Origin: Pseudoscleropodium purum
Lineage: Eukaryota; Streptophyta; Bryopsida; Hypnales; Brachytheciaceae
Assembly (NCBI GenBank): GCA_963969395.1
Contig: OZ017798.1
Span: forward strand, 10,966,173-11,030,172
Length of the DNA stretch: 64,000 nucleotides
Direction: 5' to 3'
In this document: piece after piece, positions 12,201 through 25,197 of the stretch
Layout: each line of letters opens with the position of its first letter
Position numbering within the stretch: position 1 is the stretch's first letter
Notes under the pieces: generated by a model
What the model was told of the DNA's origin: nothing
Seen by the model: the letters and a program-made list of their open reading frames with translations, nothing else
The model's database searches: none
Position numbers and translations under genes: made by a program

Positions 12201-13539
12201 TGGTTTCTTCAAATAACTCTTCAACTTCTATTGGTTCTTATCAAAAACTAGTGTTGAGTTTGAGCACATGCTTTGTGATATTTAGGTCAATTGTAAGTGG
12301 CTCTCAAGATTTCTACTCTAGTTAGTGATAAATAGCTAATTGGTGTTGCAGAGGGGATAGGATACCTTAGTCTTTACTTTCCTAAGTGGAAATTGTTTTG
12401 GACTAGCCTCACCAATAGTGGATGCATTGCATGGGGAAAAAAATGCTTAATACAATTGAAAAGATCAAATGCTTTAAAAAAATATGTTAATTGGTTTTGT
12501 ACACAAATTGAGTCAAAATAAGACTTGCCTCCGTCAAAGATGGTACTAAGGTTACTAGGATTAGAACTTGTCCTCATAGACCTTAGTTGTGGTATCCATT
12601 TTTCCCTTGGCTTTGCTTTCAAGCTCCAAATGTTGTTGTGTTGTATCATTTTTTTGCTTTTAAATGAAATTTCAATGTAGGCCAAATAAATAAAAATTGT
12701 AAATTGTCATATGATTGTTTTGTCACACACTCACGCTTATCCAACCTTAGAAGATTGACTACAATACTAATGAAATTTAGTCTTTAACCATATTAATTCA
12801 TTTTAAAATGCTATAAGTTTTAATTCTTTATGAATATTTTTGCCAACTATATTTATAAAGATCTCCCTCTTTCAATAGTATTGATATCTATATTCTTGTT
12901 AAAAACCATCACCAAGGATAAAATCTTATAGCATTTTCAAATCAATTGGTGTGGTTACACTCAATTTTATTATTAGTGTAGTTGCACTTCTATTTATTAT
13001 TTTTTAACCCTAGAAGGTTTGCTAGAAGGAGATTCAAATCAAATAGTGGCTCATGAATGGCTTTCAAGATTATTTAAGAAATGAAGAATGCATCTATTGG
13101 ACTACTTATTAGATCATTTTTGACAAAGGGCCTAGGTAATAGTTCTCATCTTTGTTGGGTTAATCAACACCATCATTTTTCAAAGAAATAAAAATAAAAA
13201 ATAAAAAATAAAATACCATGTAATTAAAGCCAAATATTTCGAAGAAATGAAAACTAAAAGTACCATGTAACGGATCATTTTTGATAAAGTACCTCAATGA
13301 TAGGTCTCATCTTTGATGAGTTAACCAACAGAATCATTTTTCAAGGAAATTAATCCTATGAGATTGGGATGGTCTTTGAAGAAATTATCATTTTCTAGTA
13401 TCGTAGGAATCAATCACCTAAAAAATGAAAAAGTATTCATTGGATGTCAACCTATTGTAGAAGATGTTTCCTTTTCATAACAAAACTCCGAGGATGAATA
13501 GTTGCACTTTTGTCCCATACAAGAGAATCCTCTATCATT
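9217..13539. other. Intergenic DNA upstream of PAL, no gene recognised
   Basis: Short frames around 9240-10090 are moderately GC-rich but match no family I know. A small inverted repeat (CTCAAATCTGGA, 9888-9899, and its complement near 9951-9962) sits among them. From about 10.2 kb the DNA is AT-rich with only chance frames. One longer hairpin (11715-11779) is listed separately. Confidence 0.6.
11715..11779. repeat. Inverted repeat around CACGTCAA/TTGACGTG
   Basis: Arms of 21 nt (11715-11735 and 11759-11779) pair at 18 positions. Weaker pairing continues outward (AGTGCCAAAGT against the complement of TGTTTGACACT). The contained ACGTCA is a bZIP-type core, but the symmetry fits a decayed short transposon better. 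Confidence 0.5.
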
Positions 13540-13799
13540 CATTAGAGGTGATTTATCTAGTCTGGAGGGTTGTGAGTTCCCCGGGGTTCTCAGCCCGTCG
13601 GAACTCACAACAATTGCTGTCTGATGTGGTACAATGACTACCACGTCATTTTTTAAATATTTTTTTTTCAAGTTTTTTTCATTGTAAGAATTTAATTTAA
13701 TTTAAATATTTTACATTCTGACAGCTTGGCGTTCTTTAACTGCGGGGGATCTGCGGGGAATACAAGCTTGAAACGACCCCCCCCTCAACTCTTCTAATG
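13540..13799 (+). mobile_element. MITE family 1, copy A
   Basis: A non-autonomous short element. It starts CATTAGAGG and ends CTTCTAATG. It shares with copy B the internal block TCTGATGTGG...ACTACCACGTCATT, an AT-rich centre, a TCTGACA block and a run of C residues just inside the right end. It is 260 bp and codes for nothing. No target duplication could be seen at the ends. Confidence 0.75.
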
Positions 13800-16558
13800 C
13801 ATCTGACACTTAATGTCCGCAGCAGCATTACAGGGTTAAAAAATTAAAAGTACTATATGAAGCCACATGGTTTCATATGGTAGATCTCCATGCGATTTGC
13901 ATTTCTGGAGTTCCTTCGATTATTCGATGTTGAGAACCTCGGCAGTTGCCGTCATCAATAATCTTTTATCACGTCATCCATGAAAAACTTTCATTGGTTG
14001 TTTACAATAGTCTTGTATAGTCGTTTTAAATTTTCCTTTTGACTGACTTTCGTGTCATAACTTTGACTCTTGAGAAGCATCAGAGTAGCAACACTTTTCA
14101 TGATCACTATTGATAAGGTAGAAATGAATTATAGCTGCTTGTTTGGAATGAACTATAACGCTGATAAGGGCACTAAACACAAGGATCATTATGTTTTTTT
14201 AATATTATGGAGGGGATAAGCTCTAGTACATCTGAATTACGAGATTGATTACGTAACGTAACCAATTACACAGTTAAACAGTACGCTCAAAGTTGAGTAT
14301 AAACAGCCAAAAGATACAGTAGATTATCGAAGTTAATTGTAGTTTAATTAGTGAAAAGACTGTTTTTGACTTCAGGTCAGAAGTGAACTTGGTGAGCGAC
14401 CGCGAGCATTTGGCAAACAGGAGACAGTCATGCAGTGAAGAGGGGATACTTGCGATGTGAATACTGATGCATAATATGGAGAGAACCAGCAGCTAGTCGC
14501 ATACAACCGATTCAAAATGAAAAGACAACCTTAGGCAAATGATTGATCTATACTTCAGAAAAAGAAATTACTCACCTGTATAATAACCGTCTGAGTCACC
14601 ATGCCCAACTTGACTACATTGACTTGGACAATGTTTTCTACCAGTGACTTTTAAGAAACTAGGACTAACCCCAAGCATATCAATGAATAAAATAGTACTT
14701 ACTAGTAGAGTATTCCAGATCTTCTTTGGTTTGGCAAAAGTTTCTCCTGATGCGACCTCAGAAAGAAGTCACTCATTTTGAGTGGAATGATTCCTGAAGT
14801 TCAAGTGAGTCACAACTACTGTGGACAAGCTGGTCAGGGCAATACAACCGAAAAGGCAGTCAATGTCTTCACTTTCACTCCTCCAACCAAACAAATGCAA
14901 TCACATCCCAATCTCACAACATTTGAGCCTTCGTTTGAAATTTTCTTGCAAATTTCCTTTCCAGCAGAGTTCCGTCGTTCAATTAAAACCCGACACTGGG
15001 TATAAAAGTCGTTGGTTACAATCAGTGTTGGGTAGTGTTGACAAAAAGTACTTGCTATGGACATTTTCACACATGGTATCAAAGTTCGATATTTACAGTA
15101 GTTACATATTTCTCCACAGTTTCATATCTCCCCAACACGGTTGACAATTACTGTTCTCTCACAGGTTCATTTCTATAGCTAACCTCAGTTTTGCTTATCA
15201 TCGCTTTGGTACGACGTACTTGGAAGTTCATTAGAGCGAACAAGCAAACCATCCTGGCCCTCCACAGATTCATCATTCTAAGGTCACTCACCAAAGCTGG
15301 CCTTCTACTAGTCCATGGAAGCTAGTTTAGTATCATAAAAGTTGATTCGAATAATCGAGTTGGAACAATTTCAGCTCCTCAAATTATGAGTATTTAGTCG
15401 AAAACTCCCCAGGCAGTGACGCCTTTTTTTATTGCTCCCTGTGCAGTGTCACCCCACTTGAGAATTGCGTCCTCTTTGAAGTGTTTCATGCATCCGAAAG
15501 ACGTGCTCATCGGCCTACCTTACGTAACTAGATTACGTGAGTGCCAGCTCTCTTGTCAGCTCTCTTTCTGCTTCGAAAGTGGAGATTGAAATCTCCAGCT
15601 TCTGCTCTCCAACTCAAGTTGGCATCAGGCATGAACCCGGCCACCGAGCGAGAGTCACTCATGCAAGTGCTGTGCCTGGTGGACTTCCATCGTGATCACA
15701 TTCAATGGCTTTCCTTTTTTTCCAATCGATTGGGCACTTCCGTCCACACATACGTTGTTGGACCACCACCTTCTCTCTTCAGTTAGACTAGTATGCCCTG
15801 TGCCGTTGCCACACTCAAAACAAATAAAGTAAACATAAAAATAATTTTCAAATATTCTAGTTCACAAAAACTTCAAAATTCAATATCTTTTTCATCATGA
15901 ATTAGAACACCACAAAACAAAGCTCATGCACCCCTCCTTGCAAAGAGCTTTCTGACAATATTAAGAACACAATTGCGGGGCACATGGTTTCAGAAATGTC
16001 ACTATAACAAACAAATAAACAAAACAAATGGCCTCATTTAAGATGTAGTTAAATGTTTTGAATGCAAATAAAAGGAAGATCTCATAGCTGAAGGAGAGTA
16101 TAACCAAATTTTAGCCAAGAGTGTTTTACAATAACATTGTTCACCAATGTTGAATGGGTTTCTTTTGCATGCTACGATGAAATTGCATTTGCATTTGCAT
16201 TAACCCTTATCGAACATTTCATATCTAGGCTTGGTCAAATTTCATTCGATTTCTACATTAAAATAAACATTTCAAAAAATTGATATTTTCACATGTAGTA
16301 ATATATGTCTACAATTTCATCTCATTTTTTCATAATTAAAAACATCAAATTGAATTATTTATGATTTATTTAAAGAAAATTATTTACAAAAATAATATTA
16401 ATTAAAAATTATTTTTAAATAGTATGAAATTTTAAAGAAAAATGGAAATAATGGCAACAAACATCATGGTGTTATTGATGTACTCTTTGAGCTCACACAA
16501 GAGAAATTCAATAGGAAAGTTCAAAAGTAATGTATTTTGAGCTTTCAAGATGCTATCT
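13800..16558. other. Intergenic DNA, no gene recognised
   Basis: The part from 13.9 to 15.8 kb is less AT-rich than its surroundings and carries short frames (14778-15144, 15541-15786) without a recognisable domain. They could be untranslated or promoter sequence of a gene I cannot see. Beyond 15.8 kb the DNA is AT-rich and featureless. Confidence 0.5.
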
Positions 16559-16849
16559 CATTAGAAGATTTTGGGGGCCTCTGGATGCCTGCGAGTTATC
16601 ACAGCTTGCAAACGCAGGGAACAAATTTGGCGCAGTGGTCTGATGTGGCCAAGCCCCTACCACGTCATTGACCAATTTTTTTATTTTATTTTTTCAAATT
16701 CTTTTTTTTTGCATTTGGAGACTAAATTATTTGTTTGTTTTTTATGAAAAAGAAAATTCTGACAATGGGCCGTTCCCCTCGCTGCAAGGAACAACTGTGG
16801 GGAAACAGGCCCGAAACAAGCTTTTGGACCCCCCAAAACTCTTCTAATG
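16559..16849 (+). mobile_element. MITE family 1, copy B (best-preserved ends)
   Basis: The left end CATTAGAAGATTTTGGGGG and the right end CCCCCCAAAACTCTTCTAATG are inverted copies of about 22 bp. Inside are TGCGAGT, TCTGATGTGG, CCCCTACCACGTCATT, a T-rich centre and GTTCCCC/GGGGAAAC segments. It is 291 bp with no coding capacity. The flanks (GCTATCT / TCAAAGT) show no obvious target duplication. Confidence 0.8.
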
Positions 16850-19599
16850 TCAAAGTGTCACAAAAATTACAATATAAACAATTTTGAAAAACTTGCAAAT
16901 GGAGTTAAAAAATAGATTATTGGAGCTATATTTTCTTAGATAAGCTTACAAACATTTAAAACCAAGAACTCTATGAAAATTCATGTTTTGACTTTTAGAA
17001 TGCCCATGGGGCTTGCAATGTCCTTTAAGGGTTAAATAACATTTCACTTTATAGGAGAGAACATGTTTTGTGTTTTTGAACATTCTTGAAAGTCTATTTA
17101 ATTTCACAACTTCTAGGTTTTTTTGCGAAGAATAATACCTTCTTTTTACAAAGCCAAGGAGGGTACTAAATACAACACACATTAGTTTAATTCTAAGTTA
17201 GTGAATTTCTTCTCCACAAACTAACATCATTAATATTGTTCTATTGTTGCAATTTAGAGCACCATATAATTGTGATAGTTATAAATAGTTAAAATTAGGA
17301 TATTATAGGTGTAGATTTGTGTTTTGGGATGTCTTTTGGAGAAGTGTCAATGTTGTGAAATGCTCTAAATATAATGTAGTTGTAATTAAAGTTAACCCCT
17401 AGAGGTGTAGATGTATTTTTGGAAAGCACCAATGTAGAAATAATAATGAGTTTGATGATAACCCATACAAATTCATATGCTTGGAATGGGGTTTTCATGG
17501 TTTTAGGCAATCTAATGGAGTTTGGAATTTTGGTATTTCTTTCTTAAAAATAGAAAGGTCTTTTGAATCATTATCTAAAAGGCACTAAAATTTTATGTGC
17601 TTTTATTCCTGAATCAAAATATATTTTAAAACTTGGAAAAATACTAGAATAGGGAAGAAAAAATAATTTATTAATTTTCAAATACAACAAAATTATCTTG
17701 GTTTAGATTTTCTTGCTACGCCATTGTCACTATTGTAATTGACATTTTTCAATAACATATTTATGTAATTATAAATTTTCTTTTTCCTTCATTGTCTACC
17801 TCCTTTGACATAACAATTCTCCAAAAAAAGAGACTAAGAAAAATTTGTTAGATTTGTTTTGTCTATGAATTATCCATTCAATTAAATTATAACATATTTG
17901 AAAAAGACCTAAAGATCTTTAATCCCTAACTACCCAATCAACCATATATGGTTGATCTAAAATTTGAGGCTTGTTTTAGTGTGGGCACGAAATTCCTTTG
18001 ACCATTTCCAGAAAAATTATAGGCAATTTTGAAGGTTAATTATTGAAAACTTTTAATTTTCATTGAAAAAGGTAAATATTTTATTTTTGAGAGGTATGCA
18101 AAGGCATATACGTACCATTAGTAAAAGACTAAAGCTTGCTAATTTTACTTCATGTCTCAACTTTGAGCAAAGTTTGTCAATTTCACTTGATTTGAGATAA
18201 AAAAAAATTGTACTTATCCATTTACTTTGCAAGTATTTCCAATGGAAAGAGTTAAGTATTAAATATGCAAGTGTTGATATGGATTTATTTGTGATTTACA
18301 CATATAAAAAAATTGGATTTCAACAATTGCAAGGTGAATTGTATATTGAGTTTGATAGCTCTTCATTTTAACTTAAGGTTTTTGGAAGTTCATTTTAGTG
18401 TGCTAACACAATTTATAGTTGATCAAGTCACCTCCAATCCTAAAAAACATTGTGAGGAAAGGCAATATACTAAAAATAGGATATGTACATTTTTCTTGTT
18501 ATAATTTCACAACTCCTATGCAATTTTACACTCAAAATTGGTATGCACACTAATAAGCAAGCTCTTTAAACATCTATATGGTTAGATTTTGAATTTTTCT
18601 TTTTTTATTGGAGATAACTATAAGCCTATGTTCTTAATTCTTAAAAAACAAACTTGAAAAGGCTTGAGCATTTAGGGGTTAATGCCTCAAATCATTTCAG
18701 AATTTTTTTTTAATATTGGGCTTATATATCAATACAAATATATCACTTATTTCAATTTCATGAAATTTTTCATAAGGGAAGTTTTTTACTAAGATTCAAG
18801 TATATTTGGAATGGAAAAAAATTATTTAGACTATTATCATCCAGAATTACTTTGATCATTGTCTATGGACTTCAAAATTCCTTGAATTATGATAAGATTA
18901 GGTATTTTTGAGTGCATGTTCATTTGTATTTTTATAAATCTAAATTAAAAAAAAATACATGTTGTAAAATATTTGACACTAATATATTGAAATTAAGAGA
19001 TGGAGGAAGAAAATCCACTTTAATTCCCTCTATAGATTTTCAAGTTTATACATCAGGGTACAACATGATTGTAAAGTAATAGAGCCTTTAATGAATGATT
19101 CTAAATGTTTTAAATTGAGATTCAAGTATGCATCAAATTAAATGATACTACAATTTCTTCAAGTTTTTATTGGGTTTTTTTCAAAATTAGTGATTTTCAA
19201 TTCTTTGCAAATAATGAATAAATTCTTAAATCACCTGATTCAATGGTCCTACCTAAAAAACTACCTTGCTCTATCTATATCACACCTTTTAAAATTTTCA
19301 ACTTAAATCATCTAATTCTAAAGAATAATTTTTTTTTTCTAAGATGAAAATCTTGAGCCAATCTTACCTTTGCAATGAATGCAAGGGTGTAATTATATAA
19401 TGAAAACTTAGATATTCACTAAACGATACAATTCTTACAAATTATTTGAAAACTCTCAACAAAATTAGCATCTTCACTACTCTTTTGGAGCATATAATCC
19501 CTACAATCTATATTGGATGATGAAGAGAGCACTTCATAGTCATATATTGTGTTCTAATAATCTCTTAGTCATCAAAATAATGCTTCAATCTTTGGTAAA
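16850..19599. other. AT-rich intergenic DNA, nothing recognised
   Basis: Only chance open frames (for example near 16946-17182 and 17295-17510) in homopolymer-rich sequence. No motif, splice-linked frame or repeat family was supported. Confidence 0.6.
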
Positions 19600-19890
19600 A
19601 CTATAGAAGGGATTTCAAGCCAAGAGAGGGCCATTTCAAGCTTGTTCCCTTGGTTGTACCCGCAACAATAAAAGAACGTGGATTTGTCAAAAAAAAAAAA
19701 AAATTAATTTAAAAAAAAATTAAAATTAAAAAATAATAAAATTAAAAAAAATTAAATTAAATTAAAAAAACGATGTGGCACTGTCTCAACCAACTCAGAC
19801 TACATAGTTCATAGTGTTTCCACACGGTCAAGACAATTTTTAGCGACTAGGGACTCGCAGTCTTCTTGAGGCCCTCAATGTCTTTTAATG
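19600..19890 (-). mobile_element. MITE family 1, copy D (diverged, reverse orientation)
   Basis: The right end CTTGAGGCCCTCAATGTC...TTTTAATG is the reverse complement of copy B's left end region, including ACTCGCAG against CTGCGAGT. The left part (TTTCAAGCTTGTTCCCTTGG) matches the complement of copy B's right part. The A/T-rich centre is expanded with long A runs. The ends have decayed (CTATAGAAGG), so the exact left boundary is uncertain. Confidence 0.6.
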
Positions 19891-20313
19891 TAACAACTTT
19901 CTTTCATGACTTATATTATAGGATTGAAGTAAATAATATATTTGTACAAAATAATTAAACACTTATTATAAAGAAGTGAGTGTTAAAAGGGTTAAAATTT
20001 GTCACAACATCAAGTGAGAACCTTTTAACAAGTTGCAACCCTTGATGTTAAAGAACAATTCTTCTATCAATTTTTATTTTAACTTATACTCAATTTGACC
20101 ATAAACTGAGAGGACACTTGGTGTATGAATCATACAACCACATGAAGAAAAAGATAAAGTGTTATATTTTATTGCAAAGTAAAAATTCTATGTTTTTTAG
20201 TATTACTACAAGGTGTAGAAAATAGAAAACTTGTACATAATAAATATAGGATAGTTTGTATTTATTGATATTTGAAAAAATTAGAAATACATAGGGTTGA
20301 AAAAAATTTATAA

Positions 20314-20318
<5 letters not shown>

Positions 20319-20361
<43 letters not shown>
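20319..20361. repeat. (TA)n microsatellite
   Basis: About 21 uninterrupted TA dinucleotides between AT-rich flanks; likely polymorphic in length. Confidence 0.95.
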
Positions 20362-20363
<2 letters not shown>

Positions 20364-20476
20364 TTTCTTGTTAGGAGCTACGATCATAATTGATCTTTAG
20401 ACTTTCCAAGAAACTATCAAGTAATAGAGTTATATAGGTATTGAATTTATTTCAAGATTCCTTATGCAATGCATCT

Positions 20477-20707
20477 ATGCCTTATTAAACTACTTTTGGA
20501 CTATTCAATGAAATCTAGATAAAAGATTGTGGAATCTTCCAATCCAACGATGTTTGTATATGTCTCCGTTTGTTTTATATTGATTTTCTAATATTTTACA
20601 TAGATTTCCCAATGTTTTGCATTATTTTGTGATGATCATTTTTTTCACTTGTTGACCATTATTAATTTTGGACTTTCAAAGTCCAAAAGTAGTTAAATGT
20701 GGTACAT
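20477..20707 (-). mobile_element. MITE family 2, copy 1
   Basis: The left end ATGCCTTATTAAACTACTTT and the right end AAAGTAGTTAAATGTGGTAC are inverted copies; near the right end lies the palindrome GGACTTTCAAAGTCC. The whole reads as the reverse complement of the element at 38576-38802. It is about 230 bp and codes for nothing. Confidence 0.75.
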
Positions 20708-22557
20708 CCATAATCAATACCTAACAAAATTAGAGTGTTTTTTAGCAAGGTGGCAGCCTAGTGTACCATAAGATACAAGCCACCGCTACATTTAGATAGA
20801 CAACTTGAATGTGCTAGAGGGTTTCTAATTGTAGGGTAGGAGTTTGATGTGGATTTTAGGTTGTCTTTGTAATGCATGCCGGATACTTGGACATTTTGTT
20901 TGCATTGTTGTTGGTTAGAGTGTATGGAGTGTTTTAATTTGGATGATACAATTTTGATTTCAAAACTTCATTTTGAGTAGTGTTTGGGGCTTATATCAAA
21001 GATGTGAGTCATGTTTCAAGTAAGGGGAGAACTTATTGTGTGAAGTAAAAAGCATCATTGGGTTTTTTTTGCGTTTGTGTATCAACAATTTAGTAGTCTT
21101 GTTTATGTTGTTTTAAAAGGTTGTTTTTGTGCAATTTTTATATTTTATACACACAAGTCTACTGGCTTGAAACTTGAAAGGATATTGTGGATGTTTTGTG
21201 TCTTTTGGATGGTCAACCAAACTTTGTGCATATTGAAGAATGGATGATTTTCATATGATTTTTTGTGAATAACTTTATTGATGCTATATCCACATCATTG
21301 AGTTAAGTTCGAGACATTGTAATTGTTTTTTGATTTCATATGGGGTAGTTTACCGAAAAATGGTACACTATCTAATGTATTTTAATATCTTGAGCTTCCC
21401 CCCCTTTAAAAACTCAATTTTGACATTCAAAACAATTTCTTTTGATTTTGAGCAAAACTCACAAATAAAAGCTTTTGGAGTGCAATTTCTTCTCTATTAA
21501 AATTTTTGAACAATTCCTTAAAAATAAGCATTTTAGTGAAATTTGAAATTGAATCATATTTATAACCATGTTTCTAAATGTAGATTGACACAAAAAAATT
21601 CTTTCTACCACAATGTTCTTACTTTAATGCACTTCTATTTTGAAAACTTTAGATTTTTTTAATAGGATTTGTATTTGAAATGAATCTCTTTTATTTTTCT
21701 TTGAGAAGTTTATGGTAATTTGAAATTTTCACAAAAATTATTGAAGCTTTCATTAAAAACAATAGACATTTTGATTTCATCTTTGAAAAATAAAACCAAA
21801 ATCTTTCACTATAAATAGCAAAAAAATGGAGAATATGAAGTGAGGACCTTTCAAGTTTGATTTCAAAAGGGTATGATTTCTATTTGCAATTTCTACATTA
21901 TAATTACCTATAGCCTCAACAAAATAGGGACAACTTAGAGTATTAGGTGATTATAGGGTGTGATATAGTGAAGCACACTAAAATGATAAACCCCCTTTTA
22001 TTTTTAATATATTTTTAATATACACATTGAAAATTCACAAAGCATTCATACTATATAATGTTAGAAAAATGTATATTAATTTGCATTGGAATCTCTTAAA
22101 ATGGTCAAGAAAATTGATTTGATCTAATAATAAGAGCTATACTTGTTTGCCATTTGGACACATTTTGGTATCTATACTTTAACTCTATCCTTTCATATCA
22201 TGGCTACATTTGGTTTAAGTATTGGACTCCATGTTACACACATCACATGATGCCACAAATTCCAACAAAAATCATTGGAAAGACCCGATAATTAAAAATG
22301 ATAATAATAACTCCAACCTATGATCTCATGTTATGCCTAGAAGACATGTCACATAAACTACCTACCTCCAATACAAGAAAAACTCTATAATTCTCTACAC
22401 TAACTACAAATATGTAGTTAATGCAAGTAGTACTTATGATAAGTCAAAGATAAATGACTTAGATCCTAAGACCAGCAAGTGCTACCCATGGTGCCTCCTT
22501 CCAATATGAACTTGTATCCATTCCATTACAGAAAAGAACATTGACATCTCCTGTGAC
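20708..22557. other. AT-rich intergenic DNA downstream of the MPDU1-like gene
   Basis: No open frame or repeat family supported. The 3' untranslated region of the MPDU1-like gene should lie in the last few hundred bases. Confidence 0.6.
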
Positions 22558-23271
22558 CTATTCCACCTTCTTAACCTTCCCCTCTGCCTTCACAGCTGGA
22601 GGAGCGTATGCAGCAATTTGCGCACACACCACGCCATTCGTGAGCAGCCCCAGCAAGCACCCAATCAGCATACTAAACGGCGCATTTTCCTGGATACTAG
22701 TGAACGTCCTCACCCCACATCCCGCCAACGACATGAAATTCGTCATGAAGCTCAGCTGCCCAGTGCTCTTGGTTTGGAAATTCTCCACTATCTGCGGTAA
22801 CCTCGCCAGGAAGAATATGGCATGTTGGCAAGCGTAAAGCGCTTCAAAAACCTGCGCATCCAGCTTCCCTCCCAGAAGAGTCGGTGTCAAAGCACAGTAA
22901 AGCGCGGTCTTCACCCAGATGGAAGGACCCAGCGTGGGAGAGTAGTAGTAAATCAGGGCTAAGCAGACGATGCTCTGGGCCAAGATGAAGACGAGTTCAC
23001 CGTAGGCGGAGAAAGGGAGCTGCTTGAAGAGGCAGTAGGCTAATGCAATTGTGAAACCGGCCACTTCGAGTTCGAAGGAGGGGACGCTCAAGCCTTTGAT
23101 GCTCTTGTTTTTCACGATGATGTAGATTTGGGGGAGCTTGAGGAACAAGGAGGAGACGATGATGGCGTAGCCAAGAAAGGTGGAGAGGATGGGGAGGAAA
23201 CAGTCTTTGGTGGGGAGATGGTGGGCTTGTATGGATTGCACCATACAGGAGATGTTCATGCCTGTTGCCAT
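22558..23271 (-). CDS. MPDU1-like PQ-loop membrane protein (mannose-P-dolichol utilization defect 1 homologue), 237 aa
   Basis: Homologues of MPDU1 are ER membrane proteins needed for use of dolichol-phosphate-linked mannose and glucose in glycan assembly; the plant proteins are about 240 aa, matching the 237 aa here. Two PQ-loop motifs are clear: LKLPQIYIIVKNKS near residues 46-59 and ARLPQIVENFQTKSTGQLS near 150-168. Around them are about seven hydrophobic segments, and the lysine-rich tail (VKAEGKVKKVE) faces the end. The wording FELEVAGFTIALAYC and RTFTSIQENAPFSMLIG is close to plant MPDU1. The start ATG at 23271 (MATGMNISC) was chosen because the open frame further upstream begins only with GTG; there is no intron inside the CDS. 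No break is seen. SWEET sugar transporters share a related fold but lack these PQ-loop words. Confidence 0.9.
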   Translation of the reverse strand: MATGMNISCMVQSIQAHHLPTKDCFLPILSTFLGYAIIVSSLFLKLPQIYIIVKNKSIKGLSVPSFELEVAGFTIALAYCLFKQLPFSAYGELVFILAQSIVCLALIYYYSPTLGPSIWVKTALYCALTPTLLGGKLDAQVFEALYACQHAIFFLARLPQIVENFQTKSTGQLSFMTNFMSLAGCGVRTFTSIQENAPFSMLIGCLLGLLTNGVVCAQIAAYAPPAVKAEGKVKKVE

Positions 23272-23276
23272 CTTTT

Positions 23277-23728
23277 GCAGAAAAACTAAGCTCTCAAATT
23301 TCGGAATCACTCACCCTCGAACGATCTACACCAATGACAAAAAAAAAATCAATACACTCGACTCTGTGATTCTGATAATTTGCTGCAGCATGCAACCCCT
23401 AAACCTTTGGGCGAAATGGAAGGCTTAAGATTGCTCAAGTCTTACGATGGAAAGGAAGCCCAAAGTTTCGCGAAGCACTCTCAAACAATCTTAACCTAGA
23501 ATGCAGAAAAATTGAGCCCTCCAGTTTTTGAATCACATACTCTCACAAAATCTAATTCCACAAAGGGGGAAAATATATGGTTTCAGCTTCGTGATTCTGA
23601 TGATCTGCAGAAGCAGCGAGCTCCAAAAGTGGCACCTTTGGACTAACCTAAGTGGAAGGTTTTGCTACGCTCACTCAATGGAGAGGAAACCCTAAATTTT
23701 GTGAAATCTCTCTTGAACGATCCGGAGC
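23277..23728. repeat. 226-bp tandem duplication immediately upstream of the MPDU1-like gene
   Basis: The stretch starting GCAGAAAAACTAAGC (23277) is repeated, diverged, from GCAGAAAAATTGAGC (23503). Shared blocks in order are GTGATTCTGAT, CTGCAG, a GGAAAG/GGAGAGGAA block and CTCTCAAAC/CTCTTGAAC. It covers the likely leader and proximal promoter, so it may carry duplicated regulatory sites or a duplicated 5' exon. Confidence 0.6.
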
Positions 23729-24899
23729 CCAAAAAGACACTTAGGTAATTCAGCTGAAGCTTGGATCTGAGCTGTAGCAACCCAATGGTGGCACTAGGTG
23801 GAAAATATTAAGCGCAACTCAGGCTGAAGGAAGAATGCTCTACTGCAAATTGGGCAGCAGTAGAGGAGAGTGTGATCAAGCTCAAATCATGCTAAAACTG
23901 AAACTGATTCAGTCTTTTGCATTCCAGGGTGAGCAATTGGTGAGGATGTACAGAATGGCATGTTCAGAGGCCCAGAATGGAGACTTTGCGCACTGCCTGG
24001 ATGCGTTGGCGAAGTCTCCGTTCGCCACGTGTCTCTCGTTTTGACAAGTGGCATACGCAAAGTGCCAACTGGAATGTTTGGCTCCAGCAAGCCACTCTGC
24101 TCTGACCCATTCAGTTTTGGATGAAACGTGGAGATGCTTCAGTTGGTCTTGAAGACCAGCTTGCACTCCGTCTGCCCTCACGAAGAGTGCATTGGGAAGC
24201 GCATTTGTCCTCAAGGTATGGCAAAACCACCCATAGTCAACAACTTAAGCGATTCTATGCATGTTTTAGAACAGTACAAGACAATGTAAATTTTTTGCTG
24301 TTGAAGAAGATAGGAATGATCATGGAGATTGCAAATTTTGTGGTGATTTTATGCTTTGAATTGAAATTACTATGAGTTTCAGGAAGTCAAAAACTAGTCT
24401 AAATCCATACCCAATATATAGAGTCTTCCAATTTTGATCATTCAAGAACTACTTTCCTACTCATTACATTGGAACATGTATTATGACTTTATTAGTCTCA
24501 ACTTTAAAAAGGAGAAAAAAATACAATCTAAGCTTTGGTTAGAAATTTGTTTCACCCTAAGTTGGAAATAGTAGCATCCTAAAGGTTGCGTATGACTCTT
24601 TGGTCACGAATGGGTGGTTCTACCATAATTCATGTGAGAATAATATAATTCATTATATTATAAAAGAGCTATAATCCATATATAGCTACAAAAGTTGAAC
24701 CACCTCAACAATTCTAAACTAAAAGGATGTAACATTATAAAATCCCATAGGTTGTAATTCTATATTAAACTAAGACATGAGGCTAACTAGACAAACTTAT
24801 TTACTATTTATACTCCCCGTTTAGTTAAATGGTCTAATGAGTTATGATTGATGATGCCAAAATTTGAAGTAGATCAAAACATTGACTAAGCTAATAATT
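23729..24899. other. Intergenic DNA; G-box and possible retroelement 3' end
   Basis: A G-box CACGTG is at 24026-24031 in a GC-richer patch (23.8-24.25 kb) whose frames match nothing I know. The lower-strand purine run AAACGGGGAGT (24831-24821) lies after the copia RNase H relic and could be its polypurine tract; a TATA-like TATAAATAG follows directly. A long terminal repeat could not be confirmed because no matching copy was found upstream of gag. Confidence 0.4.
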
Positions 24900-25197
24900 G
24901 GGAGTCTATAAGGTACAAGCCAATAAATCCCATGTATGGATGAAATTCAAGCATTGTGTGTGACTTTCAGTAAAGTCTTTGTTAAGATGTCAATCTACAT
25001 TCTCTTTGTTTGAGTGAAGATAAGTTTAAATTTATTTTAAATTTATTTTTTTCATAAGAAAAGATATTGTAATTTAATGTGTTTGGAGCAATCATATCAT
25101 GAAATGTTGGATTTGTAGCAAGGGCAATGCAATATTTGTTATCACAATATAAAATTGTAGCACTTGTAATTGAATAGCCCGTTAGATTTTTTCAAGC

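Noticed and set aside
23272..23310. 13-residue extension of the MPDU1-like protein
   Set aside because: It begins at a GTG; MATGMNISC is the first ATG start and gives the usual family length.
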